From: CAWBAT01 sp963810905
GTDB lineage: Bacteria; Acidobacteriota; Terriglobia; Versatilivoradales; Versatilivoraceae
DNA: 64,000 nt
Assembly: GCA_963810905.1 (NCBI GenBank)
Contig: CAWEPG010000001.1
Span: forward strand, 372,001-436,000
Direction of reading: 5' to 3'
In this document: positions 28,024-37,599 of the stretch, piece after piece
Numbering within the stretch: the first letter of the stretch is position 1
Layout: the number at the start of each line of letters is the position of its first letter
Program-made: the position numbers and the translations under genes
The notes under the pieces: generated by a model
The model's database searches: none
What the model was told of the DNA's origin: nothing
The model's input: only the letters and a program-made list of their open reading frames with translations

Positions 28024-29292
28024 ATGAATATTTTTCTCTTTGTGTTTGCCGTTTTCTATTTTGCTGAACAAGTGGTGGATTTTGGGCTGACTGTCCTAAA
28101 TCTGAATCATATCCAGAAGCACGAGAAAGAAGTGCCTGCTTACTTTCAAGAGAAAATAACACCCACGCAGTATCAAAAAAGCATTGCTTACAATCGAGAA
28201 AAAGCTTGGTTTGGGATGATTTCGAACTGGATTGAGGTCCCGATTTTTTGGGGACTACTTCTCAGTGGCTTTTTCGGGAGGGTGGATGACTGGGTCCGCT
28301 CGTTCCAAGCCGGTTCTATTTCGACAGGACTGTTCTTTTTTGCGCTAATGATGGGTGTCTTTTTCGTTATTTCGCTTCCATTCAGCCTCTACGGAACATT
28401 TATCGTTGAACAGAAATACGGGTTCAACCGAATGACTGGGAGAACCTGGGCAATGGATCTGATAAAGGGGATATTCTTGTCGGTTTTGATTGGCGCCCCT
28501 GTCCTGGCTGGTGTTTTATGGTTGATGAATCATTTTCTACATCAAGCTTGGTGGATCTGGGTATGGGGCTTGCTGGTCGTGATACAGCTGGTCCTCCAGG
28601 CGATCTTCCCAGTTGTCATTGTACCGTTATTCAACCGTCTCACGCCGCTTCCGGAAGGGAGCCTTCGAGATCAGATCCTCTTGATGATAAAAAAGGTGGA
28701 TTTCAGAATCTCTGGAATTTTCACGATGGATGGATCCAAAAGATCATCCCACTCCAACGCCTTTTTTGCAGGAATCGGGAGATTTCGGCGCATCATCCTG
28801 TTTGACACGCTGGTTGCTTTACTCGGAGAGAAAGAACTCCTTTCGGTACTCGCCCATGAAATAGGACATAGCGTCAAAAAGCACATCCGTACCTCACTCG
28901 TGTTAGGCGGACTCACGTCGTTGGCGGGTCTTTTCATCCTGTCGAGAATGCTTCCACAACCTTGGTTCTGTTCCGCTTTCAAGTTTACACACCCTTCTTC
29001 TTATGCCGCGCTTTTTGTTTTCATGAAAACTGCCGGATCGTTCGGGTTCTTTCTTGCTCCGCTGAGCTCATGGTTTTCACGGAAACATGAATATGCAGCG
29101 GACCGCTTCGCCGTGCAGGCGGTAGCAGACCGCCAGCCCATGATTCAGAGTCTGGTTAAGCTTAGCGCAGATAATCTCTCCAACCTGACGCCACATCCCC
29201 TCTATAGTTTTTTCTATTATTCCCATCCGACGGTCATGGAAAGAATTTTGGCTTTGGAGAAAATTGAATCGCTGGGCTCGCTGATTCGGTGA
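28024..29292 (+). CDS. M48 family (Ste24-type) membrane metalloprotease
   Basis: 422-residue membrane protease. There are several N-terminal transmembrane segments, the Ste24 SLPFSLYGTFIVEQKYGFNRMT region, then VLAHEIGHSVKKH with the HExxH zinc motif and the third ligand Glu in HEYAADRFA. Ste24-type enzymes process prenylated proteins in eukaryotes and degrade or mature envelope proteins in bacteria. ATG 28024 gives the full first membrane segment. It is 228 bases after the polyprenyl synthase gene and may have its own promoter. Confidence 0.93.
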   Translation: MNIFLFVFAVFYFAEQVVDFGLTVLNLNHIQKHEKEVPAYFQEKITPTQYQKSIAYNREKAWFGMISNWIEVPIFWGLLLSGFFGRVDDWVRSFQAGSISTGLFFFALMMGVFFVISLPFSLYGTFIVEQKYGFNRMTGRTWAMDLIKGIFLSVLIGAPVLAGVLWLMNHFLHQAWWIWVWGLLVVIQLVLQAIFPVVIVPLFNRLTPLPEGSLRDQILLMIKKVDFRISGIFTMDGSKRSSHSNAFFAGIGRFRRIILFDTLVALLGEKELLSVLAHEIGHSVKKHIRTSLVLGGLTSLAGLFILSRMLPQPWFCSAFKFTHPSSYAALFVFMKTAGSFGFFLAPLSSWFSRKHEYAADRFAVQAVADRQPMIQSLVKLSADNLSNLTPHPLYSFFYYSHPTVMERILALEKIESLGSLIR

Positions 29293-29345
29293 CGTCTCCG
29301 GTTTGGGAGTTGGTGTGGTTTCGTAACGCCTCTGAGTCATCTCCA

Positions 29346-30518
29346 TTAAATGCGAGATAAAGCGAGGATGAAATCGTAGAGCAGTTTTGCACAAGCAACC
29401 ACGTCGGATGCGATCACATACTCTTCAAGGGAATGAAGCCCTGCGCCGCGAGGTCCAAAGACGACAGAGGGAATTCCAGCCTCAGAGATCAATGCAGCAT
29501 CTGTCCAGAAAGAGACTGTTCCCCAGTCTGCCAACTCAGAAAAATGGTGAACCGCTTGTCGATGAAATTGAGAAACGAAGGGGTGTTTCCTGTCCTGCTG
29601 TAAGGGAGCCCGGGAAAAGATCAATCGGCCTTCAGCTCGAAAATCTGGCACCGCCGAAGCAAGATTCCGTAAGATGCCGTCGAACTCAGCGTGAATTGTT
29701 TCTTCATCCTCCGGAGGGACCGTCCGTCGCTCATACTTGAGGACGCATCGATCCGGATAAGAGCTCCATTCGCGACCTCCTTCGATTAATGAAGTGTGCA
29801 GGGATCCTGAGCCGAGCAGCGAGTGAAGTGGGCTGGACTGCAATCGGTTATCTAACTGATCGAGCTGTTCAAGGACCCGTCCCATATGCCGAATAGCATC
29901 AACGCCTTCGTTGGGACGGCTCCCGTGGGCAGCTTTCCCGTAGACCGTGACCTCAAGCCAGGCAAAACCCTTGTGCGCGGTGCATACTTTAAGATCGGTA
30001 GGTTCAAGGACAATGCAGAAATCGAAGGGTTCTTCTTTGGGTTGGTGTTGCAAAAAATATTCCGTTCCAAGGCTTCGGTCCTCCTCATCTGCCACGGCGG
30101 CAAGTACAACTTCGCCAGTAAAGCTTTCCCGATCCTGGGAAAGGGCAAACAGAGTGGCTACACCCGCAGCAAGGCCCCCTTTCATATCCTGCGAGCCTCG
30201 ACCATAGATCTTGCCCTCGATCTCTCTCGCTTCGAAAGGAGTCACCATGCCTGCCACCCCGACGGTGTCGAGGTGGCCGTTCAAAAGGATTCTAGGTCCT
30301 CCTTTTTTGCCATTAACCCTGGCCACAAGATTATATCGATCCGCCCCTATGTATTGAATTTCATACCGAACTCCCTCGCGCTGAAAGATTTCGCTCAGAT
30401 ACCGCACGATTTCCTTTTCCCCGTTTCCTCCAGGAACGAGTGTGGGATTTACTGAGTTGATCTGGATCAGGTCTTTGAGAATAGGGATAGTTTTTTGAAA
30501 AGGATTATCGGTAATCAT
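29346..30518 (-). CDS. M20 family metallopeptidase (ArgE/DapE/CPG2 type)
   Basis: 390-residue zinc exopeptidase or deacylase. The first metal site is LLNGHLDTVGV, followed by the bridging Asp in GRGSQDMKGGLAAG, the catalytic ADEEDRSLG, an EPTDLKVC strand, and the dimerisation-domain HGSRPNEGVDAI. The final His ligand region is FGPRGAGLHSLEEYV. Members hydrolyse N-acyl amino acids, dipeptides or succinyl-diaminopimelate; the sequence does not show which. It is convergent with the M48 gene and divergent from the Gfo/Idh gene, so it forms a single-gene unit. Confidence 0.92.
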   Translation of the reverse strand: MITDNPFQKTIPILKDLIQINSVNPTLVPGGNGEKEIVRYLSEIFQREGVRYEIQYIGADRYNLVARVNGKKGGPRILLNGHLDTVGVAGMVTPFEAREIEGKIYGRGSQDMKGGLAAGVATLFALSQDRESFTGEVVLAAVADEEDRSLGTEYFLQHQPKEEPFDFCIVLEPTDLKVCTAHKGFAWLEVTVYGKAAHGSRPNEGVDAIRHMGRVLEQLDQLDNRLQSSPLHSLLGSGSLHTSLIEGGREWSSYPDRCVLKYERRTVPPEDEETIHAEFDGILRNLASAVPDFRAEGRLIFSRAPLQQDRKHPFVSQFHRQAVHHFSELADWGTVSFWTDAALISEAGIPSVVFGPRGAGLHSLEEYVIASDVVACAKLLYDFILALSRI

Positions 30519-30738
30519 CTTTGAGGAAACTACACGGAATCATCGTAGAAGTCAGCAGCGATTTCAAAATATCAGAGCTGGGGGCTTTCGTTCCGAGAAT
30601 GGCTCACTAAACTTAGGAATCCTTTCGATTTAAGTGGAAAGAGCAACGAAAATATTCCGCCCCGCTGTTTGTCATTTTGGTCGGATATGCTAAATTGAAT
30701 CTGGTAGTGTCAGTTTAGTTCCGGATAGGAGTTTTCAC

Positions 30739-32132
30739 ATGCCACCAACTCGAAACCCTGGAAGACTGAGTCGTCGTCATTTTCTCAAATACTCGACTTG
30801 CCTCTCCGCAGCTGCAACTCTTTCTTCTTTGGGTGCTCCGGCCATCATTCGGGCGCAGTCTCTGACAAGTCCTGTGAGCTACGGGTTCATCGGTTCAGGG
30901 AGGCAGGGATGCAATCATTTGAAGCATCTAAGCACCATTTCCACGGGACGATGTACGGTGATATGCGATATTTATCCGCCGAATCTAAAGAAAGGTGTCG
31001 AGACTATCGGGAACAATCCTGAAACTGTGGCCGATGACTATCGGCGTGTGTTAGATCGCAAAGATATTGAGGCTGTCTTTATTGTGACGCCTTATTATCT
31101 CCATGTCCCTATGGTACTGGATGCGATCAGTGCCGGAAAGCATGTCTTTGTCGAAAAAGTCATGGCCCAGAAGGAAGATCAGATCTCACCGGTAATTGCA
31201 GCGGCAGAGGCGAACCCGAAACTTGTTCTGCAGGTGGGCCTTCAAAGACGTTACAGTACTGTCTATCAAGTGGCCATGCAGATGATTCATAGCGGTGCGC
31301 TGGGGAAAGTACAATTTATACGGGCCCAATGGGATCGCAATGGCAGTTGGAGAGTTCCAGTCCCTGACCCAAAACTTGAACGGTTCTTGAACTGGCGTGT
31401 TTATCGGGAATATTCCGGTGGGCTCATGGCTGAACTCGGTTCGCATCAAGTCGATGTCGCGGACTGGGCCTACAAGTCTGAGCCCGTTTCCGTTGTCGGC
31501 GTCGGCGGATTGGATTACTGGAAAGATGGAAGGGATATCTTCGATAACGTGTCAGTGATTTTTGAGTATCCCCAGGGACAAAAATTTGTGTTTACCTCGA
31601 TCTGCAATAATGCTCATTTAGATTTTTCTGAAGTCATCATGGGGGACGAGGGGTCGATCGAAATTACTCTCGGAAACAATAGTGCCCGCGCCACTTTCTT
31701 TCGGGAAAACAAACCGAAGGATGCCCCCACGAACAAGAACGTGGCACTCGATACGAAAGAGCAGAACTGGTGGGCAGGGGCAACCGCCAAGAACCGCGAA
31801 GCCAAAAAGGGCTTCCCCATTTTCCCATATTTCCCCCCAAGAATATGGGATTCGTTGACAAAGAGGTCGATTATGCCAAGAAATGGCTTATCGATATGGG
31901 AGTTCTGGAAATGGAACGAGAACGGGATGCTCTGACCGTCGAAGAAGAGGGGTTTTTTGCCTGTATCCGTGAAGGGAAAAAGCCTTTGGCTGACGTTTAT
32001 ATCGGTGCGGCCGATTCTAGAGCTGTCATTTATGCGAACCGAGCGATGGAAACGGGGCAGAAGGTCTTCTGGCCGAAAGTCAACGGCACCCCAAAGGAAA
32101 TTCAAATCACAAGAAATGTGAAACCATCTTGA
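30739..32132 (+). CDS. Tat-exported Gfo/Idh/MocA oxidoreductase (frameshifted)
   Basis: About 464-residue protein. The Tat signal is LSRRHFLKYSTCLSAAATL, the Rossmann glycine motif GFIGSGRQGCNH, the sugar-oxidoreductase EK motif HVFVEKVMA, and the C-terminal domain contains GGLMAELGSHQVDVADW. The main frame leaves coding sequence at the C-run 31833-31838; adding one C restores FPPKNMGFVDKEVDYAKKWL in the frame ending at 32132. The true C-terminus is thus VNGTPKEIQITRNVKPS. TAGGAG lies about eight bases before the ATG. It is a second exported member besides the one at 5.6 kb, with no isomerase partner beside it. Confidence 0.86.
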
Positions 32133-32283
32133 GGAGCAAACTCGCGATACTGCACCCTGAAAGATACTATTTCAGACTTCAACCCGTTGATCACTTCCAT
32201 CCTCTCTCCTCATCGTTTTCTATATCCAGAAAGAAACGACATGAGCCTATTGCCTGTTCCCAGCTTCGGAAGGGAATTGCAAG

Positions 32284-33477
32284 TTGAATCCTTTCATGCG
32301 TCGTAGAGCCCTCAAGATCCTTTTCTTCCTGCTATTGTCTTCCCTTCTAATACAAACGCACGAGGTGAATTTACCCTTTGGGTCACCCTTGAATCGTTCT
32401 CCCTCACCCGGCCTTTGGCCACCCTCTCCCCAAGGGAGAGGGGCTGGGGGTGAGGGGGAAATTGTCACAAAACTTACTGCATCTTTATTAGAAAAATTTG
32501 CCGTAGCTAATGCGGAAGAAGGACCACAGCTGACTCGGTTTGAGGATAGTCGTGTTTCCATGGCTTGCACTTATACTATCGTGTTGTACGGTAAGGATCC
32601 GAAACAGCTTCCTCTTGTAGCAAGCGCGGCCCTCGACGAAGCGGACCGAATCGATGCTCTAATGAGCAATTACAAGCCGGAAAGTCCTCTGTCACTCATC
32701 AATCGTGAAGCGGGGAAAGGCCCGGTTCCGGTAGAGCCGGAGTTATATCGTTTTCTCAAGCGATGCGTGGAGTATAGCCGGGAATCGGATGGGGCCTTTG
32801 ATATCACGGTGGGACCACTGATGAAAACTTGGGGCTTCTTCCGCGACGAAGGAAGAGTCCCCTGGTCTTTCGAAATCTGGAGTGTTTTACGGCATGTCGG
32901 CTACCAGTACTTAAAGCTAGATGATGTCCACCGAACCATACAGTTCGAGAAGGAGGGGATGGAGATCGATCTGGGCGGCATTGCCAAAGGGTACGCTGTG
33001 GATCAAATTGTCGAAATCCTTAAAGAACAAAAGATCGAACGTGCTTTTATCAGTGCCGGCGGCAGTACGCTTTATGGGTTGGGAACTCCTCCAGATCGAC
33101 CGGGCTGGGAAGTGAAACTTCGAGATCCTCAATTCCCTCACGATCCTAAGAAAAGCTCGATAACCGTCTTGTTGAAAGATCGCTGTCTCTCCGTCTCGGG
33201 AAATTACGAGAAGTTTTTCGTGGTCGGTGGAGTCACTTACTCACACATCATGAATCCTAAAACAGGGCGTCCGGTGGAGAATATGTTAAGTGTGGCTGTC
33301 CTGACCCAAAACGGCACTGACGGAGATGCGTTGGATGATTCGTTTTACGTGATGGGTGTAGAAAAAAGTAAGGTCCTTTTAACGAAATACTCTGACACAG
33401 AAGTCTTTTTCTTTTTGCCCGCGGGCGAGAAACAATGGAAAATGGACCGTCTGGGCGGCGCGGCAACAAAATCGTGA
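32284..33477 (+). CDS. apbE: FAD:protein FMN transferase with in-frame repeat insertion
   Basis: 397-residue ApbE-family protein that attaches FMN to a Thr/Ser of exported flavoproteins such as Rnf/Nqr subunits. Core motifs: YTIVLYG, DGAFDITVGPLMKTWGF, DLGGIAKGYAVDQ, and SHIMNPKTGRPVENM; the late DALDDSFYVMG corresponds to the metal-binding DALSTA stretch. The N-terminal membrane/signal segment (FFLLLSSLLIQ) runs straight into residues 22-66, encoded by a dispersed repeat (Pro/Gly-rich, PSPQGRGAGGEGE), unusual for the family. The TTG start at 32284 is favoured by GGAAGGGA eight bases upstream; ATG 32296 is the alternative. Confidence 0.92.
   Translation: MNPFMRRRALKILFFLLLSSLLIQTHEVNLPFGSPLNRSPSPGLWPPSPQGRGAGGEGEIVTKLTASLLEKFAVANAEEGPQLTRFEDSRVSMACTYTIVLYGKDPKQLPLVASAALDEADRIDALMSNYKPESPLSLINREAGKGPVPVEPELYRFLKRCVEYSRESDGAFDITVGPLMKTWGFFRDEGRVPWSFEIWSVLRHVGYQYLKLDDVHRTIQFEKEGMEIDLGGIAKGYAVDQIVEILKEQKIERAFISAGGSTLYGLGTPPDRPGWEVKLRDPQFPHDPKKSSITVLLKDRCLSVSGNYEKFFVVGGVTYSHIMNPKTGRPVENMLSVAVLTQNGTDGDALDDSFYVMGVEKSKVLLTKYSDTEVFFFLPAGEKQWKMDRLGGAATKS
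32347..32480. repeat. Dispersed palindromic repeat, copy 1, inside apbE
   Basis: This stretch matches 36299-36423. Both begin CTAATACAAACGCACGA, share CCTTGAATCGTTC.CCCTCACC, hold a GC-rich palindromic core (CCCTCTCCCC / GGGAGAGGGG with TGGGGGTGAGGG), and end in ATTGTCA.AAAAC...ACTGC. Here the whole repeat is read through as residues 22-66 of ApbE without a stop. The palindromic core is shared with the shorter copies at 43.5 and 60.3 kb. Confidence 0.75.
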
Positions 33478-33648
33478 GATATCTGAAGGGTGTTAAATCC
33501 GGCATTATTGCACCATTTCATTCGAATGCCGCTCACTGAAATCTGCGAAGCAGAGCCGCTTCATTTTTGTTCAAGGCGATTTCAAGAAGTTTCGAACCGC
33601 GGATGAACGTGAAGATTTTTTGAAATCGTTTCGACCAGGGATTGACGA

Positions 33649-34425
33649 ATGAGTAAGAATCCGGTTGCGTTTATCACGGGAGGGAGCAGGGGGATTGGTA
33701 AAGCCATCTCACTGTCCCTCGCTAAGCTAGGTTATGACCTAGCCATCAATTACTTCACTCATGGTGAAGAAGCGCTATTGGTTCAGACGGCAGCAACCCA
33801 GCTGGGAGTTCATGCCGAAATAATTCAAGCGGATATCAGCCAGACGGCGGAACATTCTCGAATTGAGAAGTTCTTGAGAGGCACGTATGGGCGGGTTGAT
33901 GTCCTGGTGAATAATGCAGGCATCGCGCCGGCCCAGCGTGAAGATATGCTCCACGCAAAGGAAGACAGCTTTGACCGCTTGCTACAGACTAATTTGAAGG
34001 GCCCTTATTTCCTGACCCAACGAATCGCCAATTGGATGATCGAATTGCGCCGGCAGATGTCGGATTATTTGCCCGTGATCATCAATATTTCATCTATCTC
34101 GGCGTATACCACCTCAACGAACCGTGCAGAGTATTGTCTATCCAAGGCTGCGGTTTCTATGATGACCCAATTATTTGCGGACCGGCTGGCTGAATATGAG
34201 ATTCCTGTTTTTGAACTTCGTCCCGGAGTCATCCGGACTGACATGACAGAGTCTGTCAAGCACACCTATGATCAGCTGATCCAAGATGGTCTTACCCCGA
34301 TAAAACGATGGGGGCTGCCTTCTGATGTGGCGAAGGCTGTAGAAGCTATTGTGAAAGGGTACTTCCCTTTTAGTACCGGCCAAGTAATTGATGTCGATGG
34401 GGGATTTCACATTCGGCGGTTGTAG
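33649..34425 (+). CDS. Short-chain dehydrogenase/reductase (3-ketoacyl-ACP reductase-like)
   Basis: 258-residue classical SDR. Cofactor motif AFITGGSRGIGKAI, NNAG motif (VNNAGIAPA), catalytic Ser in INISSISAYT, and YCLSK (YxxxK). A C-terminal YFPFSTGQVIDVDGGFHI closes the fold. It reduces or oxidises a carbonyl/hydroxyl using NAD(P)H; FabG-like naming is by similarity only, and sugar or steroid substrates are equally possible. It lies 20 bases before the M28 gene start, so the two may be co-transcribed. Confidence 0.93.
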   Translation: MSKNPVAFITGGSRGIGKAISLSLAKLGYDLAINYFTHGEEALLVQTAATQLGVHAEIIQADISQTAEHSRIEKFLRGTYGRVDVLVNNAGIAPAQREDMLHAKEDSFDRLLQTNLKGPYFLTQRIANWMIELRRQMSDYLPVIINISSISAYTTSTNRAEYCLSKAAVSMMTQLFADRLAEYEIPVFELRPGVIRTDMTESVKHTYDQLIQDGLTPIKRWGLPSDVAKAVEAIVKGYFPFSTGQVIDVDGGFHIRRL

Positions 34426-34445
34426 GGTGCGAGCAGGGAGATGCC

Positions 34446-36302
34446 TTGAAATCTTTGATGTGGACATGGACTAGACGACGATCGTTACTGACTCTACTGC
34501 TGTGTCTTTTGACGATTGGTCTTTCGTCATTTGCGCTTGGCCCGCACGGAGCCTCCAGTTTAGCTTCAACTTACGGGATTTCTGATCATGAGATTCTCGA
34601 CAATTTGAAGTACCTGGCATCGGACGACCTGAGCGGAAGGCTCGCCGGTTCTTCCGGGGCAGAAAAGGCAGCCGCTTACATCACCGAGAAATTTAAGGAA
34701 TACGGGCTGGAGCCAGGAGTGGGGCAAAGCTTTCTCCAGGACTTCAGTTTTGTAGCTGGCATTGAGCTTGGAACTCAAAACCACTTTGCAGCCAAGACTT
34801 CGCCAGGAGGTGAAGTTAAAGAATATCGACTCCACCTAGACTTTATGCCCAAGGCCTTCTCCATGAGTGGGAAATTTGAAGGTAACGGAGTATTTGCAGG
34901 TTATGGCATATCCGCCCCCGAGCTCAACCATCAGGATTATCAAGATCTCGATGTCAAAGATCGTTTTGTCTTTGTGCTTCGTTATGGGCCTGACGGAAAT
35001 GAGTCCCATGGAAAATTTTCCCGTTATTATCCGCTGCGATATAAGGCCTTAGCCGCCCGAGAGAAAGGGGCCAAAGCGCTTGTCTTCATTGACGACTCCG
35101 AAGATTTTGCGAAAAGTTCGCTCTCCAAATTGCAATTTGATGCAGAGTTTGCGGATTCGGGGATTGCCGTACTCGCGGTCAGTCAAAAGACCGCCCAAGA
35201 GATTTTCCGGGACGGAGGCTTAGATCTTGAATCTCTGAAAACGCGCAGCCGAACGGGGAAGGGAAGTGCTGCTGAACTTAAAGGAATTGAGCTTTCATTT
35301 GACTGCATGCTCCAAAAAATTTCGAAATCGACCACGAATGTGGTGGGTGTCTTGAAAGGCAGTGATCCAGAGTTTTCCAGGGAGGTGATCGTCATCGGTG
35401 CTCATTACGATCATCTAGGGCTGGGCGAGTTTGCTTCTCTTAGCGAGACGCAGGGGAAGGAGATCCATAATGGAGCTGACGACAATGCTTCAGGAACGTC
35501 TGGATTACTGGAAGTCGCGCGAGTGCTGGCCAAGCACCGGACAGAGTTGAAACGCAGTGTCGTTTTTCTGGCTTTCGGAGCAGAAGAGGAAGGGCTTATT
35601 GGTTCAAAGTTCTATGTGAATCATCCGCTTTTTCCACTGGAAGAAACTGTGGCAATGCTGAATATGGATATGATCGGGAGGATGAAGAACAGCCGACTGA
35701 TCATTGGTGGATCGGGGAGTTCGCCTCTTTGGAAAGATCTGTTGCAGCGTATTAATGAGAGAGCTCAATTTGAATTAAAATTTCAGGAAGATGGATATGG
35801 ACCGAGCGACCATTCGTCTTTTTATGGGAAAAATATCCCGGTCCTGTTTTTTTTCACAGGCGTCCATACGGATTACCACCGGCCTTCCGATGATTGGGAG
35901 AAAATTAATATTGAGGGTGAAGCTAGAGCCCTAGGGTTCGTTACGGAGACGGTGATGGAACTCAGCCGGCTTGACACGCGACCGGCATTCAGCAAGGTAC
36001 CAGCCCAGTCCAGCGAGATGCAGCCCAATGGAGAGTTGCGAGCATACGTCGGGACGATTCCGGATTACGGGGAAGAAGTTGAAGGCGTAAAACTGTCCGG
36101 AGTGCGGGAAGGGAGTCCGGCAGCCAAAGCGGGAATTCAGGGAAATGATGTCATCATCGAGTTCGCAGGGGTGAAAATCAAGAACGTGTACGATTATACT
36201 TATGTGTTGCAGGAACATAAGCCCGGCGATGTGGTGGAGATCATCATTCTTCGCGAGGGTCAACGCATTGCCTTGAAAGCGACCTTGGGCCAGAGGCCCT
36301 AA
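34446..36302 (+). CDS. Exported M28 aminopeptidase with PA and PDZ domains
   Basis: 618-residue exported peptidase. N-terminal signal segment (LLTLLLCLLTIGLSSFALG), a protease-associated insert (about residues 130-280), and a catalytic M28 domain with the zinc ligands in GAHYDHLGLG, NGADDNASG, FGAEEEGL, LNMDMIGRM and TDYHRPSDD. A C-terminal PDZ domain follows (about 535-615: GVREGSPAAKAGIQGNDVI). It should trim peptides outside the cytoplasm. TTG 34446 is taken as start, with GGGAG close upstream; ATG 34458 is an alternative. The stop codon at 36300-36302 lies in the first bases of a dispersed repeat. Confidence 0.93.
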   Translation: MKSLMWTWTRRRSLLTLLLCLLTIGLSSFALGPHGASSLASTYGISDHEILDNLKYLASDDLSGRLAGSSGAEKAAAYITEKFKEYGLEPGVGQSFLQDFSFVAGIELGTQNHFAAKTSPGGEVKEYRLHLDFMPKAFSMSGKFEGNGVFAGYGISAPELNHQDYQDLDVKDRFVFVLRYGPDGNESHGKFSRYYPLRYKALAAREKGAKALVFIDDSEDFAKSSLSKLQFDAEFADSGIAVLAVSQKTAQEIFRDGGLDLESLKTRSRTGKGSAAELKGIELSFDCMLQKISKSTTNVVGVLKGSDPEFSREVIVIGAHYDHLGLGEFASLSETQGKEIHNGADDNASGTSGLLEVARVLAKHRTELKRSVVFLAFGAEEEGLIGSKFYVNHPLFPLEETVAMLNMDMIGRMKNSRLIIGGSGSSPLWKDLLQRINERAQFELKFQEDGYGPSDHSSFYGKNIPVLFFFTGVHTDYHRPSDDWEKINIEGEARALGFVTETVMELSRLDTRPAFSKVPAQSSEMQPNGELRAYVGTIPDYGEEVEGVKLSGVREGSPAAKAGIQGNDVIIEFAGVKIKNVYDYTYVLQEHKPGDVVEIIILREGQRIALKATLGQRP

Positions 36303-36423
36303 TACAAACGCACGAAATAAAGTTATACTTTGGTTGTTCCTTGAATCGTTCCCCCTCACCTCCAACCCCTTTCCCCGTTGAGAGAGGCTGGAGGTGAGGG
36401 AGAATTGTCATAAAACCGACTGC
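36299..36423. repeat. Dispersed palindromic repeat, copy 2, at the M28 stop codon
   Basis: About 125 bases that match the copy inside apbE (32347-32480) from CTAATACAAACGCACGA to ACTGC, with the same CCCTCACC...GAGGTGAGGG palindromic core in a more diverged form. The TAA within the first four bases is the stop codon of the M28 peptidase gene, and the element ends about 36 bases before the mqnC start. Confidence 0.72.
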
Positions 36424-36459
36424 GTTGGTATGAGTTGCCGGGATTTGAATAGGTCCATC

Positions 36460-37545
36460 ATGATCGTGAATGAGCTTCTTAGAGAGATCGAAAACGGAAC
36501 ACGCCTGTCAACCGCGGAATACTTGCGTGTTGCTGAGGAAGCTCCATTGGAGACGTTGGGCGAACTCGCTGACGGGATTCGGAGACAACTCCACCCGGAC
36601 CAGGTTGTGACCTACGTAGTAGACCGGAATGTCAATTACAGCAACATCTGTACGGCGGTTTGCACGTTTTGTGCCTTCTATCGGAAGCCGGGATCTCCCG
36701 AAGGATATGTTTTAAGTTTTGAAGAGATCTTCAGGAAGGTAGAAGAGACTCTCGAGCTGGGTGGGAGTGGGATCTTGATGCAGGGCGGCCTTCATCCCGA
36801 TTTGCCGTTGGAATGGTATGAAGAACTCCTGCGAGAGCTGAAACATCGATATCGGATTCAACTACATTGCTTTTCTCCACCTGAAATTTATGCGTTTACT
36901 CAATTGTTCGGCATGAGCACAGAGCAGGTGCTCAAACGACTAAAAGATGCGGGTCTGGACTCAATTCCAGGGGGAGGCGGTGAAATCCTGGTCGACGAAG
37001 TTCGGAAGAAGAATACGACCAAGTGCAATACCGCGCAGTGGTTGGAGGTTATGGAAACCGCACATGGCCTGGGCTTGCCGACTACGGCAACAATGATGTT
37101 TGGACTTGGCGAGACTCTGGCGCATCGCATCGAGCATCTGGACCGGGTCTACCAGCTGCAACAAAGAACCCATGGCTTTGTTGCCTTCATTCCCTGGACA
37201 CTCCAGCCGGACAACACTAAGATAGGACGCAAAATTCCGGATCGCCGTTCGGCTGATGAGTATTTACGCTGGCTGGCCATGGCGCGAATCTACCTGAATA
37301 TTGTCCCCAATATTCAGGTTTCGTGGCTGACGCAAGGAATCGAGGTAGGAGGAACGGGACTCCACTATGGTGCTAACGATTTGGGTAGTATCATGATCGA
37401 AGAAAACGTCATTACACCAGCGGGTGCCAGTCATCGAGCCACGGAGGAGTTACTCCGAGAGACCATCGTTAAAGAAGGCTTCGTCCCCTGTAAACGGAAA
37501 GCAGACTACATAAGACTGGGAGAGCCAGTCCCTAGAATTCAATAA
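36460..37545 (+). CDS. mqnC: Cyclic dehypoxanthinyl futalosine synthase
   Basis: About 361-residue radical SAM enzyme of the futalosine route to menaquinone. The iron-sulfur cluster motif is CTAVCTFCAF (CxxxCxxC), preceded by VVDRNVNYSNI. Other family features are GGSGILMQGGLHPDLPLEWYE, SIPGGGGEILVDEVR and TTATMMFGLGET, and the C-terminal GANDLGSIMIEENVI. It cyclises dehypoxanthine futalosine. The reading frame is open back to 36394 inside the repeat, but ATG 36460 fits family length; an ATG at 36430 cannot be excluded. No mqnA, mqnB or mqnD is in the window. Confidence 0.92.
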   Translation: MIVNELLREIENGTRLSTAEYLRVAEEAPLETLGELADGIRRQLHPDQVVTYVVDRNVNYSNICTAVCTFCAFYRKPGSPEGYVLSFEEIFRKVEETLELGGSGILMQGGLHPDLPLEWYEELLRELKHRYRIQLHCFSPPEIYAFTQLFGMSTEQVLKRLKDAGLDSIPGGGGEILVDEVRKKNTTKCNTAQWLEVMETAHGLGLPTTATMMFGLGETLAHRIEHLDRVYQLQQRTHGFVAFIPWTLQPDNTKIGRKIPDRRSADEYLRWLAMARIYLNIVPNIQVSWLTQGIEVGGTGLHYGANDLGSIMIEENVITPAGASHRATEELLRETIVKEGFVPCKRKADYIRLGEPVPRIQ

Positions 37546-37599
37546 GCAAACCATGCCGGATGCTGATCATCCTGGGTGATCGGAACAAGGAATCTTTAA

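Noticed and set aside
29886..30455. 189-codon plus-strand frame
   Set aside because: It is the antisense shadow of the M20 peptidase gene, which has all family motifs.
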